DNA of 64,000 nt from positions 65,787 to 129,786 of the forward strand of contig JANMDQ010000020.1 in the NCBI GenBank assembly GCA_031376385.1. The letters run 5' to 3'. Below are positions 17,522 to 25,073 of this stretch, piece by piece. The position numbers were made by a program, and so were the translations under genes. The notes beneath the pieces were generated by a model that worked only from the letters and a program-made list of their open reading frames with translations, was not told the DNA's origin and ran no database searches. Every line of letters starts with the position of its first letter. Within the stretch, counting starts at the first letter, position 1. This DNA is from Aquisediminimonas sp031376385. Lineage in GTDB: Bacteria > Pseudomonadota > Alphaproteobacteria > Sphingomonadales > Sphingomonadaceae.

Positions 17522-19189
17522 CTAAGTTGCTGCACCGTTGGCCGCACTCAGCACGGCTCGAACGCTCGCAGCCGCCACATCCTCATCAATACCCACGCCC
17601 CATACAGTCTTGCCGTCAGCAGTTCTGCATTCAACATAAGCCGCCGCGCGGACATTTGACCCTTGGCCCATCGCATGTTCGCTATAGTCTTGCACATCAA
17701 GGGAAAGGCCAAAGCCTTCGCCAATCGTGGCAATGACTGACGAGATGAGGCCATTGCCGCGTCCGCTGACGGACTGCACGGCACCGTCTACTTCGATTTT
17801 GCCCGTAAAAATGCGGTCCCCATTGCTGGCACGGCTTTCATCATAATCCAGCAACGTGAAATGCTGGGGAGTGTTCAATTTGTAAACACGTTGGAAAACG
17901 TCCCAAATGTCGCTTGCCTGCAATTCCCGGCCTTCGCTATCGGCCAAATCCTGCACGAAACGGCTGAAATGTGCCTGCATCTTCTTGGGCAGTTTCAGGC
18001 CCTGATCCTGTTCCAGCACCCAGGCAAATCCGCCTTTTCCGGATTGAGAATTGACACGGATGACGGCTTCGTAACTGCGCCCTAGATCGGCGGGATCGAT
18101 GGGGAGGTAAGGCACTTCCCACAGCGCATCATTTTTCGCGTCCTGCGCGGTAAAGCCTTTTTTGATCGCGTCTTGGTGAGAACCTGAGAAGGCTGTGAAC
18201 ACCAGCTCCCCAGCATAGGGATGGCGCGGGTGCACAGGGAGCGCGTTACAATATTCAACGGTCTGAATGACTTCATCAATGTTGGAGAAATCCAGCTTTG
18301 GATCAAGCCCTTGGGTGTACATGTTAAGGCCCACTGTCACCAAATCAACATTGCCTGTGCGTTCGCCATTGCCGAACAAGCAGCCCTCAACCCGGTCTCC
18401 TCCCGCTAGCAGCCCCAATTCTGTCGCGGCAACGCCAGTGCCCCGGTCATTGTGCGTGTGAAGGCTGACGATCACAGCATCGCGATTGGGAATGTTGCGG
18501 CAGAAATATTCGATCTGGTCCGCGTAAATATTGGGCGTTGCAGCTTCAACTGTCGCGGGTAAGTTGAAAATAATCGGCCGCTCCGGCGTTGGTTGTAGGA
18601 TATCCATCACTGCCGCGCAGACCTCAACTGAGAAATCAATTTCGGCTGTAGAGAATGTCTCAGGGCTATATTCAAAATGCCAGTCAGTATTGGGCTGCTT
18701 GGCCGCCTCATCGCGGAGCAGCTTTGCGCCAGTAATCGCGATCTCTTTGATCTGCGGCATATCCATCTGAAACACGATTTTGCGCCAAGCAGGCGAAACC
18801 GCATTATATAGATGCACAATGGCAGCACGCGCACCGCGAAGGCTGTCAAAGCTAGTTGTGATGAGGTCAGCCCGGGCCTGTGTGAGGACTTGGACGATCA
18901 CATCATCAGGAATTCGGTCTGATTTTACCAGCCCACTGATGAAGTCAAATTCCGTTGCGCCTGCCGCAGGGAACCCGACTTCGATTTCCTTGATCCCGAC
19001 TTTCAACAGCAAATCAAAGAAGCGCGTCTTCTTCTCGCTGTCCATTGGGTCGATCAGCGCCTGATTGCCATCGCGCATGTCTGTGGAAAGCCAGCGCGGG
19101 GCTTTGGTGATTGTCTTCGATGGCCATTGCCGGTCCGGCAAATTGATCTGCGGAAACGGGCGGTATTTCTGGGATGGATCGCGCAACAT
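17522..19189 (-). CDS. leuA: 2-isopropylmalate synthase
   Basis: First committed enzyme of leucine synthesis, condensing acetyl-CoA with 2-ketoisovalerate; 555 aa. It belongs to the long type found in yeast and actinobacteria: N-terminal FPQINLPDRQWPSKTI, then RWLSTDMRDGNQALIDPM, the metal-binding SLHTHNDRGTGVA, GNGERTGNVDLVT, and a C-terminal LeuA dimer/regulatory domain (GRGNGLISSVIATIGEG). I chose the ATG at 19189; a GTG at 19201 is in frame. Upstream lie a leucine-rich leader peptide and paired hairpins, so expression is probably controlled by attenuation in response to leucyl-tRNA. Convergent with rplQ. Confidence 0.96.
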   Translation of the reverse strand: MLRDPSQKYRPFPQINLPDRQWPSKTITKAPRWLSTDMRDGNQALIDPMDSEKKTRFFDLLLKVGIKEIEVGFPAAGATEFDFISGLVKSDRIPDDVIVQVLTQARADLITTSFDSLRGARAAIVHLYNAVSPAWRKIVFQMDMPQIKEIAITGAKLLRDEAAKQPNTDWHFEYSPETFSTAEIDFSVEVCAAVMDILQPTPERPIIFNLPATVEAATPNIYADQIEYFCRNIPNRDAVIVSLHTHNDRGTGVAATELGLLAGGDRVEGCLFGNGERTGNVDLVTVGLNMYTQGLDPKLDFSNIDEVIQTVEYCNALPVHPRHPYAGELVFTAFSGSHQDAIKKGFTAQDAKNDALWEVPYLPIDPADLGRSYEAVIRVNSQSGKGGFAWVLEQDQGLKLPKKMQAHFSRFVQDLADSEGRELQASDIWDVFQRVYKLNTPQHFTLLDYDESRASNGDRIFTGKIEVDGAVQSVSGRGNGLISSVIATIGEGFGLSLDVQDYSEHAMGQGSNVRAAAYVECRTADGKTVWGVGIDEDVAAASVRAVLSAANGAAT

Positions 19190-19228
19190 GATGCTTCTCA
19201 CTTCAAAGGCTGAAATTTGTGCTGGATA

Positions 19229-19284
19229 GCCCTTAGGCAGCGCCGCGCGCTATGCCGCGCGCGGAAACGACCGCGCCTAAGGGC
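19229..19284 (-). promoter_or_regulatory. leuA attenuator structure
   Basis: Outer perfect 10-bp arms GCCCTTAGGC (19284-19275 on the minus strand) and GCCTAAGGGC (19238-19229), enclosing inner perfect 8-bp arms CCGCGCGC and GCGCGCGG (19264-19243). The first outer arm contains the leader-peptide stop codon, so ribosome position would decide whether the outer stem forms. No U-tract follows, so whether it stops transcription or blocks translation is open. Confidence 0.65.
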
Positions 19285-19324
19285 GCGTAAGTCGTAGAAG
19301 GAGAAGGCCAGTTGAAGCGAGCAT
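19277..19324 (-). CDS. leuL: leu operon leader peptide (attenuation)
   Basis: Fifteen-codon open frame, MLASTGLLLLRLTRP, ending in TAG. Six of 15 residues are leucine, with four in a row encoded CTT CTC CTT CTA. It lies 135 bp upstream of leuA on the same strand and its stop sits in the first arm of a paired hairpin. There is no Shine-Dalgarno sequence. The promoter-like TGGACA/TTATCG upstream would put the transcription start on the A of the ATG, giving a leaderless leader peptide as described for trpL of Sinorhizobium meliloti. Function is inferred from composition and position. Confidence 0.72.
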   Translation of the reverse strand: MLASTGLLLLRLTRP

Positions 19325-19331
19325 GCAACGG

Positions 19332-19360
19332 CGATAACCGCATGCCCGCCCCTTTGTCCA
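19332..19360 (-). promoter_or_regulatory. Promoter of the leu leader and leuA
   Basis: Minus strand TGGACA (19360-19355), 17-bp spacer, TTATCG (19337-19332). Seven bases separate the -10 from the leader ATG, so transcription would begin at or next to the A of that ATG. Confidence 0.5.
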
Positions 19361-19370
19361 GTGGAAGTTA

Positions 19371-20009
19371 TCAGGCCGTTTTTTCAAACGCGACGCTGAT
19401 GGTCAGGCGCACGTCGTTAGACACAAGCGGCAGGGCATAGCTTATCCCCCAATCACTGCGCTTGATGGTGGTTGTCGCGTGGAATCCCACCGTTTCCTTT
19501 TTACGGAATGGGTTGGTGCCCACTCCAATGAACTTCGCGTCCAGTGTCACGGGCTTGCTAACGCCATTAAGGGTCAGGTTGCCCATGATTTTGGCGGATG
19601 TGCCGTTTGCGACGACTGATGTCGATGTGAAAGTCGCATTTGGGTGGCCCGCGACATTGAAGAAATCGGCAGCTTTACCGGCGGCGCCCGCGCGAAGCAT
19701 ATGGTCAGTGAGGCCTTTGCTGGACGTCGCAAGGTCAGAGATTGGAATGGTAATTGATACTTTTGATGCGTTCGGCTTGGCCGGATCAAGCGTCAACGTG
19801 CCTGTTGGGTTGCCGAACAAGCCGAAATAATCGTTGAAGCCGAAATGATTGACTGTCCACTGAATCTGCGCGTGGGTTTTCTCAACTTCATAAGTGCCAG
19901 CGGTTACCAATTTCGGGTCGGCTTTTCCGGGAGGGGCCGGCGGCGGGCTGCCTTGTGCAATCAGCGGCGCAGCGGCAAGGAGTGGAAGGGCAAGCAGAAA
20001 TTTGTTCAT
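19371..20009 (-). CDS. YceI family periplasmic protein
   Basis: Lipocalin-like YceI domain protein, 212 aa, exported by a signal peptide (MNKFLLALPLLAAAPLIAQG) and then a proline-rich stretch. Typical segments: YEVEKTHAQIQWTVNHFGF, GTLTLDP, ADFFNVAGHPNATF, MGNLTLNGVSKPVTLDAKF and RSDWGISYALPLVSNDVRLTI. Family members bind polyisoprenoids or similar amphiphiles in the periplasm. CAGGAG precedes the ATG. A TTGACA at 20072-20067 on the minus strand is a possible -35. It lies upstream of leuA but leuA has its own promoter. Confidence 0.92.
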   Translation of the reverse strand: MNKFLLALPLLAAAPLIAQGSPPPAPPGKADPKLVTAGTYEVEKTHAQIQWTVNHFGFNDYFGLFGNPTGTLTLDPAKPNASKVSITIPISDLATSSKGLTDHMLRAGAAGKAADFFNVAGHPNATFTSTSVVANGTSAKIMGNLTLNGVSKPVTLDAKFIGVGTNPFRKKETVGFHATTTIKRSDWGISYALPLVSNDVRLTISVAFEKTA

Positions 20010-20100
20010 GGGGAGTCTCCTGAAACAAAATGAGGGCGTCACCAATGTCGGTGCCGCCCCCTAATCTGTCAAGTGACGCTTCTGCTTCATGATTTGTGAC

Positions 20101-20577
20101 CTAAAAACAATCAGCTGTCTTGATCCGCCCTTGCTTATCAAGCTCAATGTTCAGGCGGTCGGTGAGCAGATTCTCTATTATGGCCTCTCCGGGGCGTATC
20201 CACCTGATAGAAGCGTTGCCGGTTGCTGCGGCGACGGTTTTACGCGTATTTGCGTCGGCCACGCGTCCTATGAACGGCTTGGCCTTGTCTGCACCGCAAG
20301 CGGTGGGCAGGATGCCAAAACAATTGGTTCCCTTCGGTCGACGTATATCAAAGCCGGGGCAACTTCGCAGCTCATCTGCAGCCCGAATGCTGGGCGTTGG
20401 CGGATGCGGAGGCGTAACGGGGGGCGGTAACGGCTGCGACGGCTCTATGGGAATGGAGGGCCGCACAGGCTCAGCGATTGCCGCTGAAGGCGGCGCTCCA
20501 CCTTTGGAAGGGCTGGCAGATCGATCACATCCGCAAACCAGTATGAAGGCAATGAGTGGAAGGCAAAATCGGTCCAT
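20101..20577 (-). CDS. Lipoprotein with a peptidase inhibitor I78-like domain
   Basis: 158-aa exported protein. MDRFCLPLIAFILVCGCD gives a signal peptide with a lipobox-like VCGC, followed by a proline-rich linker (PPPVTPPHPPTPS) and a compact C-terminal domain. That domain reads ACGADKAKPFIGR, then SIRWIRPGEAI and DRLNIELDKQGRI, ending in C, matching the pattern of the I78 inhibitor family (PF11720). AAGGGG sits 6 bases before the ATG at 20577. It is 44 bp downstream of ilvC on the same strand and may be the last gene of that unit. Target protease unknown. Confidence 0.8.
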   Translation of the reverse strand: MDRFCLPLIAFILVCGCDRSASPSKGGAPPSAAIAEPVRPSIPIEPSQPLPPPVTPPHPPTPSIRAADELRSCPGFDIRRPKGTNCFGILPTACGADKAKPFIGRVADANTRKTVAAATGNASIRWIRPGEAIIENLLTDRLNIELDKQGRIKTADCF

Positions 20578-20621
20578 GGGGGACCCCTTTTCCGTTAGCG
20601 CACCCCCACTTCGCACTAGCG

Positions 20622-21641
20622 TCAATTCTTCGTTTGATCGACCAGCTTGTTCTTGGCGATCCACGGCATCATTGCGCGAAGCTCACTGCCGACCTTTTCA
20701 ATGGGGTGAGCAGCAGCAGCTTTACGCGCCGCCTTCAGCTCCGGCTGGCCAGCGCGGTTGTCCAGAACGAAATTCTTCACGAACCGGCCTGATTGAATGT
20801 CGGCCAGCACGCGCTTCATTTCTGCCTTAGTCTCGTCAGTGATGATGCGCGGCCCTGTGGTGATGTCGCCATATTCTGCGGTGTTGGAGATGGAATAGCG
20901 CATATTGGCAATTCCGCCTTCATAGAGCAGATCGACGATCAGCTTGGTTTCATGCAGGCATTCAAAATAGGCCATTTCAGGGGCATAACCCGCTTCAGTC
21001 AGTGTTTCAAAGCCCGCTTGGATAAGATGCGTAATGCCACCGCACAGCACGGCCTGTTCGCCGAACAAGTCCGTTTCGCATTCTTCCTTGAAATTGGTTT
21101 CGATGATGCCACTGCGCCCGCCGCCAACACCGCTGGCATAGGCTAGGCCGACATCATGGGCGTTGCCGCTCGCGTCCTGATGAATGGCGATCAGGCACGG
21201 CACGCCGCCGCCCTTTTGATATTCGCTGCGCACGGTGTGGCCGGGGCCTTTGGGCGCGATCATGATGATATCAAGGTCTGCGCGCGGCTCAATCAGCCCG
21301 AAATGGACGTTCAGGCCGTGCGCGAACGCCAGCGTCGCGCCTTGTTTCATGTTGGCGTGCAGATCGTCCGCGTAAATCGCAGCTTGATGCTCGTCCGGGG
21401 CCAGCATCATGATGATGTCCGCCCAAGCGGCGGCTTCCTTGTTTGGCATGACTTTGAAACCAGCACCTTCGGCCTTGGCCGCAGTTGCGGAACCTGCACG
21501 CAACGCAATCGCAACATCCTTCACGCCGGAATCGCGCAGATTCTGCGCGTGGGCGTGGCCCTGGCTGCCATAGCCAACAATGGCGATTTTCTTATTCTCG
21601 ATCAGTTTCAGATCGGCGTCACGATCATAATAGACACGCAT
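20622..21641 (-). CDS. ilvC: Ketol-acid reductoisomerase
   Basis: Class I ketol-acid reductoisomerase, 339 aa, the normal length; it isomerises and reduces acetolactate with NADPH and Mg2+ in valine and isoleucine synthesis. Seen: KIAIVGYGSQGHAHAQNLRDSG, LAPDEHQA, APKGPGHTVRSEY, CLIAIHQDASGNA and the KARI C-terminal domain with YFECLHETKLIVDLLYEGG. The ATG at 21641 gives the family N-terminus MRVYYDRDADL; an in-frame start at 21671 is rejected. It follows ilvN after a 148-bp gap filled mostly by a REP-like palindrome. Confidence 0.98.
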   Translation of the reverse strand: MRVYYDRDADLKLIENKKIAIVGYGSQGHAHAQNLRDSGVKDVAIALRAGSATAAKAEGAGFKVMPNKEAAAWADIIMMLAPDEHQAAIYADDLHANMKQGATLAFAHGLNVHFGLIEPRADLDIIMIAPKGPGHTVRSEYQKGGGVPCLIAIHQDASGNAHDVGLAYASGVGGGRSGIIETNFKEECETDLFGEQAVLCGGITHLIQAGFETLTEAGYAPEMAYFECLHETKLIVDLLYEGGIANMRYSISNTAEYGDITTGPRIITDETKAEMKRVLADIQSGRFVKNFVLDNRAGQPELKAARKAAAAHPIEKVGSELRAMMPWIAKNKLVDQTKN

Positions 21642-21665
21642 TTTTTTCTTCCCTTTTTTGTATTT

Positions 21666-21777
21666 CGTCATGCTGCACTTGTTTCAGCATCCATGCCTCG
21701 CTCATGCAACCAGACTGGATATGCCCAGAGCTGCACCAACATTGGGGCATGGACGCTGAAACAAGTTCAGGGTGACG
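21666..21777. repeat. REP-like palindromic element, family A, between ilvN and ilvC
   Basis: About 112 bp with imperfect inverted ends: CGTCATGCTGCACTTGTTTC at the left and the complement of GAAACAAGTTCAGGGTGACG at the right, plus CATGC and GCATG internal arms. Two further copies with the same ends are at 62051-62163 and 62996-63086. Confidence 0.85.
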
Positions 21778-21789
21778 GTTGATGTTGAC

Positions 21790-22305
21790 CTAAACCGCTT
21801 CTTTCCCCCGTGCCATAGCGACGATGCCTGTTCGGGCAACCTCTACCAGGCCGATTTCGCTCATCAAATCCACGAACCGGTCGATTTTGATTGACGAACC
21901 AGTGACTTCAAAGACGAAACTAGAAATTGTCGTATCGACCACATTGGCGCGAAACACTTCGGCAAGGCGCAGCGCTTCGATCCGGTGATCGCCGGTGCCA
22001 GCCACTTTGACCAATGCTAGTTCGCGTTCCACATGATCGCCCAGCACCGTGAGGTCAGTCACTTTATGCACTGGAACCAACCGGTCCAACTGCGCGACCA
22101 CTTGTTCAATGACTGCTGGCGTTCCGCACGTTACAATCGTGATGCGGCTGACGCTGTCATCTTCGGTAATGTCGGCAACCGTAAGGCTTTCGATGTTATA
22201 GCCGCGCGCCGTGAACATACCCGCGATCCGCGCGAGAACGCCGGGTTCGTTTGTAACAGTGACAGACAAGGTATGCCGCTCTGTAGGGCCTTCTTTGATA
22301 TGCAT
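21790..22305 (-). CDS. ilvN: Acetolactate synthase small (regulatory) subunit
   Basis: Regulatory subunit of acetohydroxyacid synthase, 171 aa, with an N-terminal ACT domain (HTLSVTVTNEPGVLARIAGM, FTARGYNIESLTVA) and the C-terminal domain (ELALVKVAGTGDHR, VVDTTISSFVFEVTG). It stimulates IlvB and carries valine feedback inhibition. Its ATG overlaps the ilvB stop by one base (TGATG), so the subunits are translated in a coupled way. A REP-like element separates it from ilvC. Confidence 0.97.
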   Translation of the reverse strand: MHIKEGPTERHTLSVTVTNEPGVLARIAGMFTARGYNIESLTVADITEDDSVSRITIVTCGTPAVIEQVVAQLDRLVPVHKVTDLTVLGDHVERELALVKVAGTGDHRIEALRLAEVFRANVVDTTISSFVFEVTGSSIKIDRFVDLMSEIGLVEVARTGIVAMARGKEAV

Positions 22306-24053
22306 CAGACAAGTGCCTTTGCTTCATCAGACATTTCGCCGGACACTTGATGATCGGAAAGGATCATATCAACATGCGACGCGCCTGAGGGGATCATCGG
22401 GAAGCAATTGGCGAGTTTTGATACGCGGCAATCAACGATCACAGGGCCGTCATGTTCGAGCATCGCCTTGATCCCGCTTTCCAGATCATCCGGATGCTCG
22501 ATCCTTATGCCTTTCCAGCCGTAAGCCTCTCCAAGTTTCACAAAGTCTGGCAACGAGTCGCTGTAACTCTCTGAATAACGGCTAGAATATGTGAGTTCCT
22601 GCCACTGTCGCACCATGCCCATATATTCATTGTTGAGGATGAATATCTTGACCGGCAAGCGGTACTGCGTCGCTGTCGCCAGTTCTTGAATGTTCATCTG
22701 GATTGATGCTTCGCCCGCAATATCAATCACCAGCGCGTTGGGATTGCCCAGCTGCGCGCCAATCGCGGCGGGCAGGCCATATCCCATTGTGCCAAGCCCG
22801 CCAGAGGTGAGCCACTTGTTCGGGTCTTCAAAATGGAAATACTGCGCGGCCCACATTTGATGCTGGCCAACCTCAGTCGTAATGATTGGCTTGCGGTGTT
22901 TGGTGGCATTATAAAGCGCCTCAACTGCGGCTTGCGGCATGATTTCGGTCGCGGATGCGGGATAATCGAGCGATTTCTTCGCGCGCCATTCCTCAATTCG
23001 CGCCCACCAGCCGGCTAGATCGCTCTTCTGATGCGCGCGCGCTTTCCAGATTTTGACCATATCTTCCATCACCCGGCCAACATCGCCGACAATGCCCAGA
23101 TCAACGCGCACGGTCTTGTTCATCGAACTGCGATCAATATCGACATGGATCTTCTTAGAATTGGGAGAAAAAGCGTCCAGCCGCCCCGTCACCCGGTCAT
23201 CAAAACGCGCGCCAAGGCAGACGATCAGATCCGCTTGGTTCATTGCCCAATTGGCTTCGTAGGTGCCGTGCATCCCCAGCATGCCGAGCCATTGATCGCT
23301 GGCCGCCGGAAAGGCACCAAGCCCCATGAGAGTAGACGTCACCGGAGCACCGGTGATCCGCGCGAGTTCCCGAAGGATTTGCGATGCAGCGGGACCGGCA
23401 TTGATGATACCACCGCCCGTGTAAAGGATGGGACGCTCCGCCGCAGCAATCATTTCTACAGCTGTTTCAATGAGTTTGATGTCACCTTTCAGAGCAGGTT
23501 TATAGCTTTTATGCTCGACCTTGCCTGGCTTGCGATAAGTCGCAGTCGCAACCTGCACATCCTTGGGAATGTCCACAACGACAGGGCCGGGGCGGCCTGA
23601 TGTGGCGATGTGGAACGCCTCATGAATGACGTCACCCAGCTTTGCAGGCGTCTTCACCAGATAGTTGTGCTTGGTGCAGTGCCGCGTGATGCCAACAGTA
23701 TCCGCCTCTTGAAACGCGTCAGACCCAATCAAATGCGTCGCGACTTGGCCGGTGATCACGACCATCGGGATGCTATCCATCAGCGCGTCGGTAATCCCCG
23801 TGATCGCATTCGTCGCGCCGGGGCCTGATGTGACGAGAACGACGCCGGGCTTGCCCGTGGAGCGTGCATAGCCCTCCGCTGCGTGAGTGGCGGCCTGTTC
23901 ATGGCGCACAAGGATATGCTTGATGCGCTTCTGCTGAAAAATCGCGTCATAAATGGGCAAAACAGCGCCGCCGGGGTATCCGAAGATCGTATCGACGCCA
24001 AGGTCGCACAGCGCCTCAACGAGGATATTCGCCCCAGACAGTTCCTTGGTCAT
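22305..24053 (-). CDS. ilvB: Acetolactate synthase large subunit
   Basis: Catalytic subunit of acetohydroxyacid synthase, 582 aa, TPP- and FAD-dependent. Seen: IFGYPGGAVLPIYDAI, the catalytic glutamate in VRHEQAATHAAEG, GPGATNAITGI, and FILNNEYMGMVRQWQEL. At the TPP-Mg site the sequence reads AGEASIQMN where most family members have GDGS or GDAS. The ATG at 24053 is chosen because it begins the conserved N-terminus; a start at 24113 would add an unrelated extension. Promoter TTGACA/TATCGG lies at 24149-24121, inside the end of miaA, and a small leader-like frame lies between. Confidence 0.97.
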   Translation of the reverse strand: MTKELSGANILVEALCDLGVDTIFGYPGGAVLPIYDAIFQQKRIKHILVRHEQAATHAAEGYARSTGKPGVVLVTSGPGATNAITGITDALMDSIPMVVITGQVATHLIGSDAFQEADTVGITRHCTKHNYLVKTPAKLGDVIHEAFHIATSGRPGPVVVDIPKDVQVATATYRKPGKVEHKSYKPALKGDIKLIETAVEMIAAAERPILYTGGGIINAGPAASQILRELARITGAPVTSTLMGLGAFPAASDQWLGMLGMHGTYEANWAMNQADLIVCLGARFDDRVTGRLDAFSPNSKKIHVDIDRSSMNKTVRVDLGIVGDVGRVMEDMVKIWKARAHQKSDLAGWWARIEEWRAKKSLDYPASATEIMPQAAVEALYNATKHRKPIITTEVGQHQMWAAQYFHFEDPNKWLTSGGLGTMGYGLPAAIGAQLGNPNALVIDIAGEASIQMNIQELATATQYRLPVKIFILNNEYMGMVRQWQELTYSSRYSESYSDSLPDFVKLGEAYGWKGIRIEHPDDLESGIKAMLEHDGPVIVDCRVSKLANCFPMIPSGASHVDMILSDHQVSGEMSDEAKALV

Positions 24054-24066
24054 GATTTCAACGCCT

Positions 24067-24102
24067 TTATAATAATGCCGCTGCGCTTTTGCGGTGCAGC
24101 AT
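24067..24102 (-). CDS. Candidate short leader ORF before ilvB
   Basis: Eleven codons, MLHRKSAAALL, ending in TAA 13 bases before the ilvB ATG. It lies just downstream of a good promoter and ends with two leucine codons, which could fit attenuation control. There is no valine or isoleucine run and no convincing alternative hairpin, so this is weak. Confidence 0.25.
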   Translation of the reverse strand: MLHRKSAAALL

Positions 24103-24120
24103 GGAAATTGCAAGGGCAGG

Positions 24121-24149
24121 CCGATAGATGTAATAAATTAGCCTGTCAA
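24121..24149 (-). promoter_or_regulatory. Promoter of ilvB-ilvN(-ilvC)
   Basis: Minus strand TTGACA (24149-24144), 17-bp spacer, TATCGG (24126-24121). It overlaps the last codons of miaA. The same pair of hexamers and spacing precedes the tRNA-Leu gene. Confidence 0.7.
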
Positions 24150-25073
24150 CGCAGTATCGCGACATATTATTGCTAAATCATTGATATTATCAGCGTTTAA
24201 TTGCGCATCGATCCACTCCCACTCCGCCGGGGGCTGGTGGCGGAACCATGTATATTGCCGCTTGGCATATTGCCGCGTGGCGATTTGGGCCTTGGTTGTC
24301 AGCGCCTCCCGTTCCTCGGGGTGTTCCAACATCGCGGCGATTTCCGCCACGCCAATGGCCCTCATAACCGGCAATGCAGGGTCCAACTGACGCGCGAGAA
24401 GCGCCTGAACCTCAGCCAATCCGCCATTTTCCAGCATCTCGATAAACCGCGCATCGCACCGCTCAAACAACCATTCGCGCGGCGGTAGCAGGACCATCCC
24501 TGTCACATTGACGTCATCACTGATCCCACCAACACGGTCCGCCTGCCAATCGGTCAGGGTGCGCCCAGTAGACCGGATCACTTCTAGGGCGCGGGCAACG
24601 CGTGTGCTGTCATTGGGCGAAAGCCGCAGGGCCGCCGTGGGCTCTTCCCTGCTCAGACAGTCAAAAGCCTGATCCACAGGGAGCGCCCGCACCTCCGCTC
24701 GCACATCCGGATCAATCTCTGGCACGGGCGCAATCCCGTCGAGCAGAGTGCGCAAGTACAGCCCGGTCCCGCCAACAAGCACTGGCAAGCGGCTGTCCCG
24801 CTGCGCGTCTGAGATTGCTTCCTTCGCCATCCCGGCCCACGCTGCGGCAGAGCAAGGCTCGGCCCCGTCTACAGTCCCGAACAGGCGGTGAGGAGCCCCT
24901 GCTTCTTCCTCAACTGAGGGCCTTGCCGAAACAATCCGCAGATCGCGGTAGACTTGGCTGGCGTCTGCATTGATGATCGTGACAGGCGTCAGCCTTGACA
25001 GCGCCAGCGCGAGCGCGGATTTGCCGCTGGCAGTTGGCCCGGCAATCACCACCACAGGAGACTTCATGTTCAT
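24138..25073 (-). CDS. miaA: tRNA dimethylallyltransferase
   Basis: Transfers a dimethylallyl group to A37 of tRNAs that read UNN codons; 311 aa. P-loop GPTASGKS at residues 12-19, then INADASQVYRDL, VGGTGLYLRTLLDG, RALEVIRSTGRTL and the C-terminal ATRQYAKRQYTWFR. ATGs at 25073 and 25067 are both possible; a GTG at 25079 is less likely. Its start codon region coincides with the start of serB on the opposite strand, so each gene's promoter must lie inside the other. Confidence 0.96.
   Translation of the reverse strand: MNMKSPVVVIAGPTASGKSALALALSRLTPVTIINADASQVYRDLRIVSARPSVEEEAGAPHRLFGTVDGAEPCSAAAWAGMAKEAISDAQRDSRLPVLVGGTGLYLRTLLDGIAPVPEIDPDVRAEVRALPVDQAFDCLSREEPTAALRLSPNDSTRVARALEVIRSTGRTLTDWQADRVGGISDDVNVTGMVLLPPREWLFERCDARFIEMLENGGLAEVQALLARQLDPALPVMRAIGVAEIAAMLEHPEEREALTTKAQIATRQYAKRQYTWFRHQPPAEWEWIDAQLNADNINDLAIICRDTALTG

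Noticed and set aside
19233..19343. 36-codon frame starting at an ATG with AAGGGG before it, overlapping the leu leader in another frame
   Set aside because: It has no leucine run and its ATG lies upstream of the predicted transcription start; the 19277-19324 frame fits attenuation far better.
21156..21782. Open frame on the plus strand antisense to ilvC
   Set aside because: A shadow of ilvC; its end is REP-like sequence and it has no protein-like features.
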